A stretch of DNA of 64,000 nt from NCBI GenBank assembly GCA_030052745.1, contig JANBVO010000038.1:124001-188000 (forward strand). The letters are read 5' to 3'. The notes under the pieces were generated by a model. It ran no database searches, was not told the origin of the DNA, and saw only the letters and a program-made list of their open reading frames with translations. Below are positions 1-10,494 of this stretch, piece after piece. The DNA is from Pleurostoma richardsiae. Lineage: Eukaryota > Ascomycota > Sordariomycetes > Calosphaeriales > Pleurostomataceae. The first letter of the stretch is position 1, and each line of letters opens with the position of its first letter. The position numbers and the translations under genes are program-made.

Positions 1-199
1 ATAGTCAACTGACGATAATGCTTCGAACAAACACCGATGTGGGTTCCAGAGAGAAGACAGTCAAATGCTAATGGAGGCCGATGTTATCCGGGGGCGCGCG
101 AGATTGCAACTTCTCGTCCTGTGTCTTCAGAGTTCTTGACTAGAGCCAACTCGGTAATTCCCACCCTTCACGAGCCATATGCCTACCTAGTTATTAGCA

Positions 200-1578
200 A
201 TGGATCGATACTCGGACTTCGACAGAAGGCGTACAAATTCCTGGTCTGGACACGAAAGCGGGTGCCTAGCATCTGGGACTCCCGGGAATGGAATGCTCAG
301 TGCGCGACGAAGTATGACCCTCGATGTGGAATCTTTCAAGCGGACACCGCCTGCAGTGACGCAAACAAAAGAGTGTGTCGATTCAATACTGATTATTGCT
401 TGAGGTGTGCTGATACAGCCTTTGGCAGTGAACGAGCAAACTCCTATCGCACTGCCATTCTCCTTCTCGGTAGCGTAGGTACGGGCAAGTCGTCACTGAT
501 CGCCAGCCTGGTTAATAGCAACGTCCCAGTCGGTCATGACCTCTATCCATGTACGTGCCTCAAGTTTTGGCCCATACCACGCAGATCGGATCTGACACCC
601 CAGACAGGTACCTCGGACCCCGAGGGATATGAATATCTTGACGACGTTGATGGGACACGGTTTCTTCTTATAGACACCCCGGGCTGGGACGACGTGAACA
701 AGACGCACATGGCGATTCTAACATCCATTGTCGAATACATGCGCAGCAAAAGAGACTGTAGAGTTACAGCAGTCCTCTTTCTATGCCGCATAAATGACAA
801 CCGCATCACTGGGTCCACGAAGCTATATCTCCGTCTTCTTCGAGCTTTTTGCGGCGAGCACTTCACACAGAACATAGTTCTGGTCACAACTATGTGGAAT
901 CAAGTTGCGCCCCATATCCTTCCCGAAGCAGAACAACGAGAGGCCGAGTATAACTTCACTGATGCCTTCTGGGGCGATTTGATAGAAAAGGGGGCTCGCT
1001 ACGAGAGATGGGACGGCACCAGCGCTGCAAGCAAGAGAATTATCCAGGGGTGTCGACGGTCGGATGGGCCGCTTCCTCAGATCCTTCTTGAGGTTGAGCG
1101 TGGAGTTCCCGTCGAGCAGACAGCCGCCGGACAGGTCCTGACCGAGGAGGTTCGAAGACTGGAAGAGAAGGAGCGCAGGAGGATAGAGGAAGAGGAAGAG
1201 GAGCTGAGAGAGCTCGAGCACGAGAAGCTTCAGCTGCAGAGAACTGTTAGAGAGATGGGAGCTGTCCCACAGCCACTTTACGATCGCCAGTCCCAAGCTT
1301 TCATTCCTTCGGCAGCTACAGCACCAGGGCAAATATTTTCTCCCCATTATCACAATCCCAGGAGTCACCGTCACGGAAGCAGAAATCCCGAAGGAAGGGA
1401 TGAGTACGGGAATCCACGAAATCTCGCGAGGTACGATGCCAGCGAGAGTCCTAGCTCCGAGAGCCTCGATGATGAAGGCGGCGAAGGGCCTGCACAACGA
1501 GCCCGTTGGGGCTCGGGGAGAAGACCTAGGGATAGGCGAAGGCGTGGCGGGTTTTTGGATTCCTTCTTTGGGCTATAG
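200..1578 (+). CDS. P-loop GTPase-like protein with C-terminal coiled coil
   Basis: Predicted small-GTPase-fold protein (septin/AIG1-like P-loop class common in filamentous fungi); its cellular role is unknown. An uninterrupted frame runs 37-1578 (513 codons). The domain part has Walker A GSVGTGKSS at nt 469-495 and switch-type DTPGWDD at nt 673-693, followed by a hydrophobic strand and a VTTMWN segment. A charged E/R/L-rich coiled coil (nt 1140-1260) and a basic, disordered tail end it. I prefer a spliced start: ATG at 200, exon 200-374, a 44-nt intron with branch-like CTGAT and CAG acceptor, then 419-1578 (444 aa), because the alternative 37-418 part looks non-coding. The chosen donor (GTGTCG) is weak, so the N-terminus is uncertain. 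The GTPase core is secure; the exact family is inference. Confidence 0.65.
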
Positions 1579-2931
1579 AGTCACTGAGCCTCTGGTTGTT
1601 CATCAGGCGGGGACATGGGGATCACGACCTGACAAGTCTAGCTAGAGCTTCGATTACCTTATAGCAGACAGGTATCTACTAGCTTACCAACTGTTTGAGG
1701 GATGGAGCTTCGGTATTAGTTACATCTGCATCCAAATCCTAGACACATACGGTGGATTGATGGGACTTAAGGAGGCATTGCCCTTCTTCAAAGTATCCAA
1801 GATTCATTTTGATACCAAAGGCAACTTCCATAACGACAACTTCATCGACTAAATCGAGCTAGATTACGTTAACATCCAGCCTCGACAGCGTCTAGACCTG
1901 TTCAGTCCGATCGAACTATGGTATTAATAGTCGCAACTCTAATCGGACCACTTGTACGAGAGATCCACTCCGCAACAAGAGGTCCACCACTACCGTCATG
2001 TTCTATATTCCACGACCGCCACAGATTCGATAAACCATGCTCCTTATAGCGGGTGCCGCCGGTAATCAGAATATTTCAGTGTACCTCCGCGAGACTCAGT
2101 TTGTACATAACAGCGCGGCCACATCTAGTACAACAGTTCCCAAGTAAGAAGTATTGATATCAGCTCAACAGTGAGTCGATTTCCTGTCCCCCTATTGAGA
2201 AGTTCTCTGAACTATGAAGGACTCATACGGTCTCGATCGAGCGAAAAGAAACCTGATGGCATTGCAAGGGGTATTATCAACGGCAAACCTATTCTCCAGC
2301 GATTCAACGCACCGACACTTGCCAAACAGTCCGCAAGGATCTTCATATGGTTCCCCAGAGCTAACGCAGATGCGACCTCTAATCGAACCAACCCACATCT
2401 TCGTCTGTTTCCCAGCTCGATTGGGACCATTCGGTGCAATTTGTTGAATTTATCGAGTCTGCCGTACAAAGCAGAGACCCAAGAAATGTCAAGACTCATC
2501 ACTGAAACACTCTTACGGACCCGGAGACGAGCGTGGGCTGGTGGCTGACGGCTTGCCGAGGACAGTCAACAGCGGCCGACATGTTCGGCAGAACACTCCT
2601 TGGTTGACCAGTGGTAGATCATCTGTGATGATAAGGAGTACGTCGACCGATAGCCTGAGGAGCGGGCACTCATGCTTTCTGCTCGTTGACGAGCGTCCTG
2701 CACATTGTTCCGATATTGGTACGGAAGAGTCTGACAGCTTTGAGAAGGCATATAACTAAATGATAAGGGAGGGATGTGTTAAGACATCAAAGCTTGGGGT
2801 AATCACAGTCAGGAGGCCGTTTGGTGTCTCCATCCAGCGATCACCGCCGGAAGACACGCCCCTTACAGTCGTCTGCAGTCCTTCTTGTGACCAGTTGGGG
2901 CATGTTTTATATAAATCAACTTTTATCCATG
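1579..2931. other. Gap with decayed coding-like fragments
   Basis: No intact gene is visible. On the plus strand nt 1652-1849 form a 66-codon stop-free stretch with protein-like composition (FEGWSFGISYICIQ), followed by frames broken by stops. Nt 2171-2548 and 2541-2759 are further short open frames without a recognisable domain. The stretch may be a degraded gene or untranslated sequence; no family could be assigned. Confidence 0.3.
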
Positions 2932-5382
2932 CTACCGAATGAAATCCAGGAACCCCCCAGCGAAGAAGTCCTCCATGCTTGGAAACGGCGGCGTCAGCCC
3001 AATGTCCGGCATGTCAGCTACGAGACTCATGCTGGCAGACCGGGGCCCGCCGCCACTGACACTCCCCGAGCCGCCACCCAGCCCGAGCAGACCCTCCGCA
3101 GCGTTGTACAGCGGCGAGCTCAGCGAGCCGTCGGGCCCAAGCTGGGCGGCGCCATGCTGGAGACCCGCGACGAACTCGCGCCTGGCGCTGCGTGCGCGGG
3201 TCTGGACGCGCTTCTTGGCCAGGCCAGCCACGTAGGCCGGCGCCACGGACGCGCTGGTTGACACCGAGGACCACTCCTCGAGAGCGGAGAGCAGTTCGAC
3301 AACGGTGGCGGCTGGCGGTATTTCCGTGGCGGTCTCCTCCCGCCAGTACTGGCCTATGATCAGCGCCGAGTAGGAGACGCACATGTGGAGGTAGATGGGG
3401 ATCTCGCTCCGTGCGGGCACGGACATCTCCAGGAAGGTCTCGAGGATCTCCACGGCAAAGCGCAGTGCGTGAGCCTCGTGGGCCCTGGAGGTCTCGCTGC
3501 GGGTGTTGTTGCTAGGCGCTACCTCATCATCGGCCGCCGGCGATAGGAGCTCCTCTCCACCAATGAACGCCTCGAGCCGCCGGACGGCGAGGATGAAGTA
3601 GGCCGCATGGTAGCTGAGTTTGAAGGCCGATGACCTCGGCTGGGCTAGAGGCGTTCAGTCAGGAGCTGACTCTTTCATCCAAGCTAGGTGGCTTACCAAA
3701 GAGGTGTGCCCACCGCTGTTTCCAGAGGGCAAATTCTTCGCATTCGCCGTCGGCGCCGAGGTAGGAATGGTGAGCGAGCTTCCGGTTGAGTGCAACATAG
3801 AGGAGGGTGTCAGCTAGTACTATCCCTTCCTGGACCGTAGCCTGGAAGACATTCAGAAGCATATTGCACTGGTTGAGGTACGAAGTGGGAATCGTCGACG
3901 GTCTTCCTGTAGTAGCAGCCCAGCTGTCGACGCGTTAGCTCATCCGCCTTCCGCATCCTCGTGAGATTGAGACTTACTGAAGATGGTGCCGACATATGTT
4001 CGCCCATAAGCGAATGGCCCTCCTATCGGCACTGGTCGACCTGCCCTGGCGAACGTTGTCCACTATACCGGAGAAGCTGATACTCAGCATTGCTTGCTGC
4101 GCACAGTAGCCTGTGAGCAGCCAGCTGTCGATATAGTCGACTTGACTGCCCTTGAGATAGATCAGCTTGATCCGCATGCCGGGATACAATGGGCACTCGT
4201 ACCAGTGCAGGTGAGGTGTTCGAGTATGAGCTCATGAGGAGGACAGCATTGATTTCCTCCAGCGGCAGAGGGCTTGCGAGTAAGGCCTGTCCCATCGTTA
4301 TCCGCACTTGCTCGTACAACTGCTTGCATCGCACCGGATCTAAGTCGCTCGTGCTGTAGGGTATTCCATTGATGCAGCAGACAGAGTGAAGAAACGGTGA
4401 AACATTTCGCAATTCTCTGCTCAGATTCGGGCTGTTGACATCGAGGACCACAAGTCCGTCTCCGCGATGGCGACAGAACCTTGCAATCAGTTAGAACAAG
4501 CCCCGATTCGGTCCTTCATGAGACAGGTGTGTGTCACTAACAGGCGTATAAGCTCATCCGCAGTCTGCTCGTCCAGGAAACCAAGCTGGATCGCATCTGG
4601 GTTAATGTGCTCAAAGAGCCTCCGGCTCCCGCCTATCAACTGCCGCGTCACTTCCCTTATCACGAGGGCTGGTGCAGAGTTGATGCCTGCATCGGCGGGA
4701 TCCGAGATGTCCTCGGGGCCGACATCAGACTGAGAGGAGTCGGATGGATCGTGCCGATTCCTCCTGGCCTTCGTCTTCAGGATACTGCCATCCTGAAGGC
4801 CAGCTCTGACGTCTTCCAATGTAGCCTTGACGTCTCTTATCGAGTCCTCGAAACTCTGCAGTCTGCATTTCTAGCTGTCAGAGAGGGATTTTCTTCGTTG
4901 AGGCGCCAACAAATATGAATGCCTAGGGACCTACCTTTCCTCAAGAGTTGCCTTCCCATCTGCAAGAACCGTCTCAGTTACTGCAGGTAGAGAAGCATCA
5001 TCGGTAAAAGAACAGGGGATTCTGCCTCCGCGACGATCTTGTTAGTCCAGTGGCTACATTACCCTGCCAATTGGGTCATAGCTGACGCAGTCGGTCATCA
5101 AGGTACGGCACGGACGCACCTCAGTGTTCGGCACCTGTGACAGGTCCTAGAAACAGGATCATAATCGCATCGGCACTTCCGGCGCTGACAAGTCTCGCAT
5201 GACAGCTTCCGTCGGCGTCGCTTGGCCTGGTCGGGTGTCGATTTGCCATTCGCCTCCCCGTTCGCGTCCGGAACAGCTGCCAATGGTCGCTTACGGCTGC
5301 TGGTGCTGCTGCTGTCATCCGGCTGTGGAGCATCCTGGACGGAACCCGGCATCTCAGGTCGGCTGGGGGTAGGCGGCTCCAT
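2932..5382 (-). CDS. Zn2Cys6 fungal-type transcription factor, 686 aa
   Basis: Nuclear DNA-binding regulator. Seven exons on the minus strand fit exactly: 5120-5382, 4935-5021, 4542-4862, 4203-4479, 3978-4150, 3697-3923 and 2932-3644 (2061 nt = 687 codons). Introns are 52-98 nt with GT-AG ends. The binuclear zinc cluster has Cys 62, 65, 72, 81, 84 and 91, i.e. C-x2-C-x6-C-x8-C-x2-C-x6-C; the sixth Cys is supplied by exon 2, which confirms the first splice. A basic KRRRRK stretch precedes it and a coiled-coil linker follows. The middle homology region contains DYIDSWLLTG and TGRPSTIPTSYLNQ, typical of the fungal transcription-factor domain. The C-terminus is Gly/Ser-rich. It is divergent from the 2OG oxygenase at 5809, which it may control (inference). 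The target sequence is unknown. Confidence 0.88.
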
Positions 5383-5808
5383 GGCTCCGATGCGCAGCGC
5401 TGCCGTCCCTCGACCCTGGGAGGTGCGTCTTCCGTCGAAGACCGCTGCGGTGCAGTCGAGAAGATGCGGGCGGGAAGTCGGGAACCCGCCGGGAATCGTC
5501 GGTTAGGGCAAGGTCAGCGAAAGCGCTCGGGGCCTGGAGCAGTCTAGCGCGCATGTGAATCCTGCCGCCGATTTCCGCCGGATCCTACCATCTCCTATCT
5601 GACGCCTTTTGCGGGGAATCTTATCAACCAGGCACGCCGTATTACCTCTCGTGTGAATGGGTACACCAATATCTTGAAGCATGATGGCGAGGAGTATAAA
5701 TAGTCGTAAGCATGCATGGGAGCCTGTGACATCGACATAGGATCAAGAACAAGCACGGTTCCTTCTCATACCCTGTTTCTTGTTCTTGGACTTCAACTGG
5801 AATCCACG
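5383..5808. promoter_or_regulatory. Shared bidirectional promoter, regulator / oxygenase
   Basis: This 426-bp gap separates the two divergent start codons. A TATA-like TATAAATA lies at 5695-5702, 107 bp before the oxygenase ATG at 5809. The arrangement fits co-regulation of a Zn2Cys6 factor and its target, but no inverted CGG pair was pinned down as its site. Confidence 0.5.
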
Positions 5809-7165
5809 ATGGCGACCATGACTGAGACTGAGCCGGCCACTGTGAAGTTGTGCCTAAGAAGCTACGATGACTCCGGCTACACGTACCGGGATGTCTCCAC
5901 TCAGCCTCCTCGGGACTGTACAGATGAGGAAATACCCGTGATTGATCTGGCTGATATCGATGGTGACCTCGACGAGCGAAAGGCCCTCGCTGGTCGTATC
6001 CTGCGGGCGGCGGAGACCTCGGGCTTCTTTTACATCAAGAACCATGGAATTTCCGAGAATAAAATCCAGGATGCCCTAGAGCAGATGCAAAAGTGCGTCT
6101 GATAAGTGCCTTTTCATGGTCCTAGGACCAACCTATTGACCTGCTCTCCTGATTTAGGTTCTTCCATCTCCCCCTCGAGACAAAGTTGAAGATCCAGTCC
6201 AACCCTGAGATATCTTTCTATGGTTTCAATGGCAGGGGGACCAAGCGGGTCAACCCTGGGAGCTCGATTGGTGAGTCTCCGGGTTATCAAGAGACTAAAG
6301 CAATGCCCTCATTCTGGCGCTGATCGGACGGCCCAGACAGAAAAGAGGGCTTCAATATGCACTACGAGCCGCGCTTTGATCCCCTGCATGAAGGCAAGCT
6401 CGACACGGTCCCTCAAGCCGTCCTCGATGCTCTCCCACGAGACTCATACATCTGGGACGACGTCGGTCTGCCAGAGATGCAACCTCGCCTCATAATCTAC
6501 TATCAATCCTGCCTCGCCCTGAGCCGGCGGCTAATCCGCCTCCTGGCCCTCGGCCTGGACCTTCCGGAGGACTACTTCGACGCCGTGACGAACTACCCCG
6601 GCGGCGACTGCACCATCAACTTCTATCCCGGACACGGCGACAAGCCCATCGCAGATCAGGATGAGGTCGGGCTGGGCGCCCACACCGACCTGCAGATCCT
6701 GACCCTGCTGTGGCAGTCGGCGCATCGGGGGCTGCAGGTGCTCAACTCTGAGGGGGAGTGGGTGTTCGCGCCGCCCATCCCGGGCACGATTGTCGTCAAC
6801 ATCGGCGACTTCCTCATGCGCCTGACCAACGACCGTCTGAAGTCGACAGTGCACCGGGTCATCCAGCACGGCAAGTATGATAGGTACTCGATGCCGTTCT
6901 TCTTCGGTACGTGGAAAACCTCCATCTGTCCGTATGCCGCAGAGGTTGGGAGCAGAAGCTGACAAGAGGGCGCCACCCAGGATTCAACTGGAACGAGAAG
7001 TGCGGCGTCGTCCCGACATGCATGAGCGAGGACAATCCCGCGAAGTACGAGCCTGCGACGTGCGGCGAGGTAGGTGTCACCGTTATCCTGTGTGCGTACT
7101 TAGCTGACCTCCTGAAGCTCGTTGCGCGACGCTTAAAGGCTGTTCTAATCTCTGATGAGGCCTGA
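5809..7165 (+). CDS. 2-oxoglutarate/Fe(II)-dependent dioxygenase, 367 aa
   Basis: Isopenicillin-N-synthase-like oxygenase, probably cytosolic, hydroxylating or desaturating a small molecule; substrate unknown. Five exons: 5809-6092, 6158-6270, 6337-6906, 6981-7069 and 7118-7165 (1104 nt = 368 codons). The N-terminal DIOX_N part shows EIPVIDLADID and GFFYIKNHGI. Iron ligands are His248 and Asp250 in GAHTDLQ and His305 in STVHRV; the co-substrate pair Arg315/Ser317 lies in DRYSMPFFFG. All catalytic residues are present, so the enzyme looks active. The ATG at 5809 is preferred because the upstream in-frame codons (from 5716) lie just after the TATA box. Fungal relatives include thymine-dioxygenase-like and secondary-metabolism enzymes, and the choice between them is open. 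It is convergent with the fluoride channel gene. Confidence 0.9.
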
Positions 7166-7347
7166 GAAGGAGAACCAGAGGTCTCCTACGGAAGGACAAT
7201 CTTGATGATTTTTGACATTTGCGTGCACCATCTCACCAGCAAGCCGTTATCCGTTAGAAATTCGATATATTGATCATTTAAACACTCGCTTTGAAATCTA
7301 TATGAAGGTCATCTTGAGCGACATGCTGGTTCAGCTCGTAGAAATCA

Positions 7348-9183
7348 TCAATGCGTACACTGCAAGGGTTCGAAGCCGTCAGTCCACCGCAAGCCGCCCA
7401 TAACCACAACCATGACCGCCAAGCCGGCGAGAACACTCGCCGCGCCGTAGAAGTACGCGTGCTGCCTCCTGAGCGCCGTCAGCTCGGCCACCCAGGTAGA
7501 TACAGTGGTCAGACACCCGCAGAAGCCGTCCTCCACACCTTGCAGGACCTGGCACCCCACCACGCCTCCGAGCTGCGCGTGGGCCAGGTCCCAGGACATG
7601 CCGACTATGCCCGTGCCGAAGACGTTGACAGCGAAGGTACCCACCGGAAACGCAGCCAGGAGGCCGTTGAGGTACAGTGAAGCGTAGAAGCGCGCAAGAG
7701 TGCCCAACGGCGCGAAGACAAGTGAGAAGGTCGCGCGGCCACGCCATGTCTCGGTACCCCCATTTGAGCGGTCGGGAGGAAGTGCGGAAAGCAAGATGGC
7801 GCCCAGCCAGCAGCCCCAGCCTAGGAAGACGGCGAGACGGTCCATAATCTTACGAGTGAACGTGTACGGCAGAGAAGGCGTGATGGGCTCGAGGGTGATG
7901 GCGAGGTGGGCACCGATGAAGAGCCCGGCGAGCGAGAGGGAGACCGTCACGATGATGACGGCCAGTAGGGCCATGAAGGAGTAGCCGCCGTTCCTGTGGG
8001 CGATTGAGGAAACGTGCGGAGTGGGTAGGTCGTTGGATAGAGCGAGGAACACGTCCCGCATGAAGGAGGAGAAGGAGGTGAATGAGCCGCAGAAGCCGGT
8101 AGCCAGACCGATGTATAGAGGTATCGTCTTCTTGGTCGCCATGTACGCCTTCTTCGCGGCAGCGATGTCGACAGTAGTCGGCTGCTCAGAACCAGATCCG
8201 CGTGTCTCTTCGTCGTCCCTAGCCTTTCGTAGCTGCCGCTCATAGGTCGGAGTACCCCATTCGTAACGGAACAGCATCCTGTCCTCGGAGAGGAACCCCA
8301 TGACCAAGCTCCCGCCAAAATTGGGCCACAGAGAGCTGAAAATGACTGGCGTGCCGGGGTATGTAGTTATAGCTTGGAGGCCCAGCCTGGCCAGGGTTCC
8401 AAAGATGGAAAACAGGACGAGATACGAGATCGTGTAGATCTGCGTCGCGAGCCGCGAGACCTTGAATGCTGACGACGCCTCATCATCTGGGCCCTTCTCT
8501 TGCAGCTGCTCTTCTTGCGGCGTCGAGGCAAACTGTTCCTCTACCTGGCGTCCTTGTCTGCCATCTACCGATGTGTTCTTCCTCCGCAACTGCCGATCGC
8601 GGAGATATTCATGTTCGAGGCTCCTCCTGTCTTCCAAACTGTCATGTCTGTATAGGGCGTCCTCATCCGGATTCTCCACTGGCGACGTAGCCGCCACCTC
8701 GTCGAGGTTCGCAAACGCGTCCGGGACGTCGTACGCGACCCGCGCCGCACTCGACCTCCGCCGGCGCATCGTCCGCGCCTCGCGCGCCGCCTGGGAGGCT
8801 ACAGACCCGCGGGTCGTCAGCACCCTGAGCGGCGCGCCGCCATCTCCGCTGCCCCGGCTGCCGCGCCTCGCGCGCCCCTCGTAGTCATCTTCGCGCGACA
8901 CCCGCCGGCCCAGGGGCTCTTCGTCGGGGTTCTGCACGGGCGGCTCAGTGTAGACCTCGTCGAGGTTACGGTACGACTCGGGAATGTCGTACTCGGCCGA
9001 CGGGCGCGAGGCGCGCCGCTCGTTTCGTATGCTGCGGGCTGTGTGCGAGGCGCTCCGCCGGAGGATATCGTCGCTGTAGGGATCTGCTTCGCCGTGCGTT
9101 GGCGGTGCGAGGTCGCGCACGCTGTCTCTGTGGCCGCGGGATGCGCTTGCGCCCTCCGCGTCGTGATCGCGGGGTTGCGTCAT
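7348..9183 (-). CDS. FEX1: Fluoride export channel (CrcB/FEX type), 611 aa
   Basis: Plasma-membrane fluoride channel that keeps cytosolic fluoride low. It is one uninterrupted exon with two CrcB-like halves fused in tandem, as in eukaryotic FEX. Half 1 has Asn288 in LWPNFGG and GFCGSFTSFSSF at 363-374; half 2 has Asn520 in FAVNVFGTG and GFCGCLTTVSTW at 553-564. About eight hydrophobic segments lie between residues 247 and 600. The first 240 residues are hydrophilic, Arg/Ser/Glu-rich and much longer than in yeast Fex1. They contain a 27-residue motif twice, at 65-91 and 151-177, both with NLDEV followed by NPDE. The start ATG at 9183 is the first in the frame. The channel assignment is firm; a role for the long N-terminus is unknown. 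Confidence 0.92.
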   Translation of the reverse strand: MTQPRDHDAEGASASRGHRDSVRDLAPPTHGEADPYSDDILRRSASHTARSIRNERRASRPSAEYDIPESYRNLDEVYTEPPVQNPDEEPLGRRVSREDDYEGRARRGSRGSGDGGAPLRVLTTRGSVASQAAREARTMRRRRSSAARVAYDVPDAFANLDEVAATSPVENPDEDALYRHDSLEDRRSLEHEYLRDRQLRRKNTSVDGRQGRQVEEQFASTPQEEQLQEKGPDDEASSAFKVSRLATQIYTISYLVLFSIFGTLARLGLQAITTYPGTPVIFSSLWPNFGGSLVMGFLSEDRMLFRYEWGTPTYERQLRKARDDEETRGSGSEQPTTVDIAAAKKAYMATKKTIPLYIGLATGFCGSFTSFSSFMRDVFLALSNDLPTPHVSSIAHRNGGYSFMALLAVIIVTVSLSLAGLFIGAHLAITLEPITPSLPYTFTRKIMDRLAVFLGWGCWLGAILLSALPPDRSNGGTETWRGRATFSLVFAPLGTLARFYASLYLNGLLAAFPVGTFAVNVFGTGIVGMSWDLAHAQLGGVVGCQVLQGVEDGFCGCLTTVSTWVAELTALRRQHAYFYGAASVLAGLAVMVVVMGGLRWTDGFEPLQCTH

Positions 9184-10494
9184 TGTGCGAGTTGTCGAAT
9201 AGTGACAAAGTCCCTTAATTCCAGCCTCCTCTTCTCGATTGCGTATCCCTGGTCATCGTTGAGAACCCCTTGGGATTCATCTCAGCCTCAGAGTGATGAT
9301 GAGACATAAAAAGAGGCGTCGTTGGGTGATTGTAATCTGCGAACATTTTTATCTAGCAGTCGGAATCGGAAAAGACGGCTACGGCCGGCTGTCCCCCTCT
9401 ACAGACGTCAACGGCGATAAACAAAGCATCGCACTACAGAGTGAATTATTAAACCTTGAAAACTGGAACAGCCTCTCGCCGTATATCGGACTCCTCCCGC
9501 TTGGATTCAACCTCTACATCTCGAACCTCAACAAATCACTGCGGGATGGCATGCCAATCCTATTGGCTTTCCACGTTTCAGCATTGATATCCATCTTCAA
9601 GTACACTCATGCACTCCATAGTTCCAAGCGTATCCACTCGCTATAAACGAAGGCCACAATCCGACTGTGAACTGTGGGCTCTCTTCTGTCTGCTTCAGTG
9701 CTCATCTACTGTTGGTATGTTCCATATCTATCTAGCCCACAACGCCGCCGTCAACGGTACACCCTCGGTGTCTACGGTCCAGCAGCCGCCTTCGTGAGCT
9801 CCTCCGACGGCGGGACTCCTCGATTTACGTACCGTCTCACCCCCGTCTCGACTCGAAAGTGTTGAGATATCAGCGAGGCCATGATATGCCACGTGTTGAG
9901 CGTCGTGAAACCACATCGATGGACCAACTACCAACGGGACCAACTGACCTAACTGGCCAAGTACCAACTGAACTGAGATTGGCGTCGATCCTCCGCATTC
10001 ACTTCGGTGTGCCGAAGCATGCCGTATTCTCTTCCGATCGTGGTGGTATCAGTGCCGTGCCGAGATCCTCAAGAGCCAAGCGGCGTAGGGATTCCACAGG
10101 GGGAATATGCACGAGGGGATCTCACAGCATCCCTTTAGCCTGATTAGGTCCCGATTGGCCAACGACTCTGGTCGATTGTTGGAAGCTGTTCGGAATTCCT
10201 GTCGAATAGCATCACCAGCCCTCCTCGGATCCCACGCGGGGGTCGACGAGCTTCCTAGTCGAGTAACTGGGGCCCGTCTTTTGAGTTTCCTGGGCCGACC
10301 GCAGGCAACCGTGATACGTATATGGAGCTCAGGGCGATCCCTGCTTGTTAATTATTGCGTCTTGCGTTGTTGGTCATATTCTTCTCACTGCGTCTGTTAT
10401 AAAGCTCGCCGATGTCAGCGCATCGGCAGCGGAGGCTTGAGCTTCCTATCTCAGGAGAGCCTTCCTGTTGTTGCTTGCTCTGCTGTCCTCCACG
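9184..10494. other. Intergenic, no supportable gene
   Basis: The stretch lies between the divergent fluoride channel and carboxypeptidase starts. A 117-codon open frame at 9293-9646 has no recognisable domain or supporting context. Around 9925-9975 the motif CCAACT recurs several times. Otherwise nothing stands out. Confidence 0.4.
10398..10404 (+). promoter_or_regulatory. TATA-like box before carboxypeptidase
   Basis: TATAAAG lies about 92 bp upstream of the ATG at 10495, a plausible core-promoter position. It is recognised by motif only. Confidence 0.35.

Noticed and set aside
9293-9646. 117-codon plus-strand frame in the gap after the fluoride channel start
   Set aside because: No domain, no convincing start context, composition like spacer DNA.
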